A model generated the notes under the pieces. It was not told the origin of the DNA and did no database searches. It was given only the letters and a program-made list of their open reading frames with translations. 64,000 nucleotides of DNA from Methylorubrum sp. B1-46 (GTDB lineage: Bacteria; Pseudomonadota; Alphaproteobacteria; Rhizobiales; Beijerinckiaceae): positions 4,045,001-4,109,000 of the forward strand of contig NZ_CP088247.1 of the NCBI RefSeq assembly GCF_021117295.1, written 5' to 3'. Of this stretch, positions 61,581 through 64,000 are shown piece after piece. Position numbers and translations under genes: made by a program. Position 1 is the first letter of the stretch. Each line of letters begins with the position of its first letter.

Positions 61581-62003
61581 TTGAAGCCCATCGCAATCGG
61601 GGAATTGTCGCGGCAGGCAGCCGTGAAGGTGCCGACCATCCGATTCTACGAGGAGCGCGGACTCCTGCCGCGCGCGTCCCGAACGGAAGGCAACCGGCGG
61701 ACCTACGGCGCGGCCGACGTCCGCAGGCTTCGGTTCATTCGGCACGCGCGTGAACTCGGATTTGAGATCGAGGACATCCGCGCGCTGCTCGATCTCGCCG
61801 AGCAGCCGGAACGCCCGTGCGGGGAGGTAGACGCAATCGCCCGCCGGCATCTCGCTGACATCGACGACCGGATTGCGCGGCTCACCGGGTTGAGGGTGGA
61901 GGTCCAGGCGATGCTGGATCAATGCTCGCGGGGCAGTGTCCGGGAATGCCGCATCGTCGAGGTGCTGGCCGATCACGGTGAATGCCTGCACGAGGTTCAC
62001 TGA
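61581..62003 (+). CDS. MerR-family regulator 2
   Basis: A 140-residue MerR protein: IGELSRQAAVKVPTIRFYEE, TEGNRRTYGAADVRRLRFIR, and a C-terminal DQCSRGSVRECRIVEVLADH with two Cys and a His as possible Zn/Cd ligands. TTG start 61581 with GAGGAG eight bases before it. Likely activates the divergent ATPase and the CDF gene via the shared operators. Confidence 0.9.
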   Translation: MKPIAIGELSRQAAVKVPTIRFYEERGLLPRASRTEGNRRTYGAADVRRLRFIRHARELGFEIEDIRALLDLAEQPERPCGEVDAIARRHLADIDDRIARLTGLRVEVQAMLDQCSRGSVRECRIVEVLADHGECLHEVH

Positions 62004-62061
62004 TGCCTACGGCCACGCGGAATTGGATTTTATGCGCTCACCACGTTCGAAACCCCTTGCT

Positions 62062-62078
62062 CCTCCAGTCGCTAGAGG
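62062..62078. promoter_or_regulatory. MerR-type operator 3 (CCTCCAG-TCG-CTAGAGG)
   Basis: Third copy of the 7-3-7 inverted repeat, 62 bases upstream of the CDF exporter start. Puts the CDF (and probably ZIP) genes in the same regulon. Confidence 0.68.
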
Positions 62079-62140
62079 AATTAGGCGTGCCGCATATGTC
62101 GGACGCCCCGCCGAGGGCATGAAGCCGAGCGGATTTCCCA

Positions 62141-63097
62141 ATGACCGGACACGCAGATCGCTCCGTCCGTGCCCTCCGTGACGGAGGTGGACACGAACAC
62201 GGCCATTCCGGCAATGCTCAGGCATCCTTCGGTTTCGGAAGGGCCTTCGCCGTCGGCATCGGTCTGAACGTCGCCTTCGTGATCGTCGAGGCGGTCTACG
62301 GGTTCTTGAGCAATTCCCTCGCCCTCGTCGCCGACGCAGGCCACAACCTCTCGGACGTACTCGGGCTCGCCGTCGCCTGGGCCGCGGCCATTCTCGGGAA
62401 ACGGGCGCCTAAGCCGCGCTACACCTACGGCATGAAGAGCTCCTCGATCCTGGCCGCCTTGTTCAACGCGGTCATCCTCCTCGTCGCCATGGGCGCCATC
62501 GCCTGGGAGGCCGTCCGGCGCTTCGGTGAGCCCGCACCGGTGGCCGGGACCACCGTGATGGTGGTCGCGGGCATCGGCATCCTGATCAACGGCATCAGCG
62601 CTTGGCTGTTCGCATCGGGGCGCGAAGGCGACCTCAACGTGAAGGGGGCCTTTCTGCACATGGCCGCCGATGCCGCCGTCTCGGCGGGCGTCGTCGTCGC
62701 CGGCCTGCTTATCGCCCTGACGGGTTGGCGTTGGCTCGATCCGGTGACCAGCCTACTCATCGCCGCGGCGGTCGTATGGAGCACTTGGGGACTCCTGCGC
62801 GACAGCGTGCGGATGTCGCTCGCCGCCGTGCCCCCCGGCATCGACCCTGACGCCGTGCGCGCGCATCTGCGGGGCTTGGAGGACGTCACGGCCGTCCACG
62901 ACTATCACGTCTGGCCGATGAGCACGACCGAGGTCGCCCTGACGAGCCATCTCGTAAGGCCGGACGGCACGGACGACGCTTTCCTTATACGAGCCGCACG
63001 CGAATTGAGGGGCCGCTTCGGGATCGTCCACGTCACGTTGCAGGTCGAGACGAGCGAGACGACCGCCTGCGCCCTGGCCCCGGACGGCGTGGTCTGA
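62141..63097 (+). CDS. CDF-family cation diffusion facilitator (CzcD/DmeF-like)
   Basis: A 318-residue exporter. His-rich N-terminus (GGGHEHGHSGN), six TM helices with the metal site motifs LVADAGHNLSD (TM2) and HMAADAAVSAG (TM5), and a cytoplasmic C-terminal domain (VHDYHVWPMSTTEVALTSHL). The H-D-type pair in TM5 fits Zn/Cd/Co export by proton antiport. Eight bases separate it from the ZIP gene, so they are co-transcribed. Confidence 0.92.
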   Translation: MTGHADRSVRALRDGGGHEHGHSGNAQASFGFGRAFAVGIGLNVAFVIVEAVYGFLSNSLALVADAGHNLSDVLGLAVAWAAAILGKRAPKPRYTYGMKSSSILAALFNAVILLVAMGAIAWEAVRRFGEPAPVAGTTVMVVAGIGILINGISAWLFASGREGDLNVKGAFLHMAADAAVSAGVVVAGLLIALTGWRWLDPVTSLLIAAAVVWSTWGLLRDSVRMSLAAVPPGIDPDAVRAHLRGLEDVTAVHDYHVWPMSTTEVALTSHLVRPDGTDDAFLIRAARELRGRFGIVHVTLQVETSETTACALAPDGVV

Positions 63098-63104
63098 ACC
63101 TGCG

Positions 63105-63791
63105 ATGCAAGCCTGGCTCTATACCCTCATCCCGGCAGCCGCCGCCGTCCTCGGCGCCGCGGTCGCCGTCAACATGCGGCCGGGACCCGTCTTGGTCAGC
63201 GCCATCCAGCACTTCGCCGCAGGCGTCGTATTCGCCGCGGCGGCGGGCGAGATCCTGCCTGACCTCAAGCATGCCGGATCGCCTTGGGCCACCCTGGTCG
63301 GCGGCGGCGTCGGTGTTGCCGCCATGCTCGCGGTCCGCACTCTGGAGCGTCGGGTGAAAGGACCAGTCGGTCTACTGACCGTCACCGGAATTGATATCTT
63401 GGTGGACGGGCTCGTCCTCGGCATCGCCTTCGCAGCGGGCGCCAAGGCCGGTTTCCTGCTTACGGTCGCCCTGACCATCGAGGTGCTGTTCCTCGGCCTG
63501 ACCGTCGCGAACGAACTCGGCGAGGGCGGAACCTCGAAAGCCAGGGTGGTCGGCTTGACCGCCGCCCTCGTCGTCCTGCTGCCGCTCGGTGCGCTGCTCG
63601 GCGGCCCGGTCGCCACGCTGCCCGCGGCCATCCGCGGCGGCTTTCTCGCCTTCGGCCTGATTGCGCTCCTCTACCTCGTGACGGAGGAACTTTTGGTCGA
63701 GGCACACGAAACGGAGGACCGTCCATGGGTGACCGCGATGTTCTTCGCAGGCTTCCTGCTATTGCTCTTGCTCGATGAGCTTGTCGGTTGA
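63105..63791 (+). CDS. ZIP-family metal transporter
   Basis: A 228-residue ZIP (ZupT-like) protein with ~8 helices. Metal path residues: QHFAAGVVFAAAAGEILPD in the first half, DGLVLGIAFAAGA and EVLFLGLTVANEL in the second, where HS-type histidines are replaced by Asp/Glu. ZIP proteins usually import divalent cations into the cytoplasm, so its pairing with an exporter is unexpected and direction is uncertain. Confidence 0.83.
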   Translation: MQAWLYTLIPAAAAVLGAAVAVNMRPGPVLVSAIQHFAAGVVFAAAAGEILPDLKHAGSPWATLVGGGVGVAAMLAVRTLERRVKGPVGLLTVTGIDILVDGLVLGIAFAAGAKAGFLLTVALTIEVLFLGLTVANELGEGGTSKARVVGLTAALVVLLPLGALLGGPVATLPAAIRGGFLAFGLIALLYLVTEELLVEAHETEDRPWVTAMFFAGFLLLLLLDELVG

Positions 63792-63850
63792 TGGCGCACG
63801 TGCCGGCCGCGTTTGATGCGTCATCACGAAAGGCTTTCGGGTCGATGACA

Positions 63851-64000
63851 TCAGCTCTTCAGTAGCGCGAGCGTCTTTCCTTTCAGGTCGTCAAAGGTCG
63901 CGATAGTGCGCAGATTGGCCTCGTACGCTCGCATCGCAGAGCGAAGTTCGGACATCTCGACCGTAGGGCGGACATTGGGAAGCTTGAGGTTGCCGCCAGC
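63851..64000 (-). CDS. C-terminal end of a flagellar rod protein-like gene (FlgC/FlgB type), partial
   Basis: The last 49 codons of a minus-strand gene running off the window: LKLPNVRPTVEMSELRSAMR, then AYEANLRTIATFDDLKGKTL before TGA 63851. The P-N-V...E-M...A-x-R-A-Y-E-A-N pattern is that of flagellar axial rod proteins. Whether the gene is whole cannot be seen. No other flagellar gene is in the window. Confidence 0.6.
   Translation of the reverse strand, partial: AGGNLKLPNVRPTVEMSELRSAMRAYEANLRTIATFDDLKGKTLALLKS

Overview
The window is GC-rich alphaproteobacterial DNA, most likely from a Methylobacterium/Methylorubrum (M. extorquens-like) methylotroph. Evidence for this is a fused asb/rpb-type metallophore cluster arranged like the methylolanthanin (mll) locus, a mesaconyl-CoA hydratase of the ethylmalonyl-CoA pathway, an intracellular PHB depolymerase, and Rhizobiales-style REP palindromes. 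No database could be searched, so family names come from recognised motifs.

Layout. (1) Positions 1-23.4 kb look like stable core. The 3' part of an mll-type operon (mllA partial, mllBC, mllDE, mllF, a DUF2218 protein) is followed by a GNAT, a DUF4142 protein, a cytochrome b561 gene broken by an amber codon, a TetR regulator, proC, a YbjN protein, ubiK, an OmpR/EnvZ-type two-component pair, a diguanylate cyclase, a GST, phaZ, rpsU, a CheY-like receiver, a class II glutamine amidotransferase, a TSUP transporter, mcd, a YggT protein and tRNA-Ala(CGC). (2) Accessory DNA starts directly after that tRNA. At 23.8-29.5 kb a seven-gene minus-strand operon carries an HhH-GPD/OGG glycosylase, two copies of a [small beta-rich protein + PfkB-NDT fusion] module, a QueC-like PP-loop enzyme and an FRG-domain protein, opposite a divergent XRE regulator. 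This nucleobase-themed set is the best candidate for an undescribed defence system. (3) 29.9-34.1 kb holds a PemK/MazF-like toxin fusion, unrecognised genes and an 89-bp inverted repeat. (4) 34.2-38.7 kb is an arsenic operon (MFS, ACR3, two arsenate reductase types, ArsR, divergent arsH). (5) 38.9-47.2 kb has a stand-alone dGTPase, a half-size EamA protein, a large serine recombinase with two transposase-like C-terminal domains, and a decayed IS630 element. (6) 47.4-49.6 kb encodes three secreted Gly/His-rich small proteins and a chimeric fragment.

(7) 49.8-58.0 kb holds two minus-strand operons. One encodes a helical protein, a soluble FtsH-like AAA/M41 protease and a PolB-type exonuclease. 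The other encodes a degenerate ParA-like protein, a helical-metallophosphoesterase fusion and a second metallophosphoesterase that has lost its metal ligands. A divergent XRE regulator lies beside them. A 15-bp palindrome of the form TATACY-N3-GNTATA occurs near the start of both operons, beside the regulator gene and near the serine recombinase, which suggests one regulon for the whole element. (8) 58.1-63.8 kb is a metal-homeostasis island: a decayed VIT-family transporter, two MerR regulators, a P1B-type ATPase, a CDF exporter and a ZIP transporter, with a CCTCYAG-N3-YTAGAGG operator at three promoters. The last 150 bases are the tail of a flagellar-rod-like gene on the minus strand.
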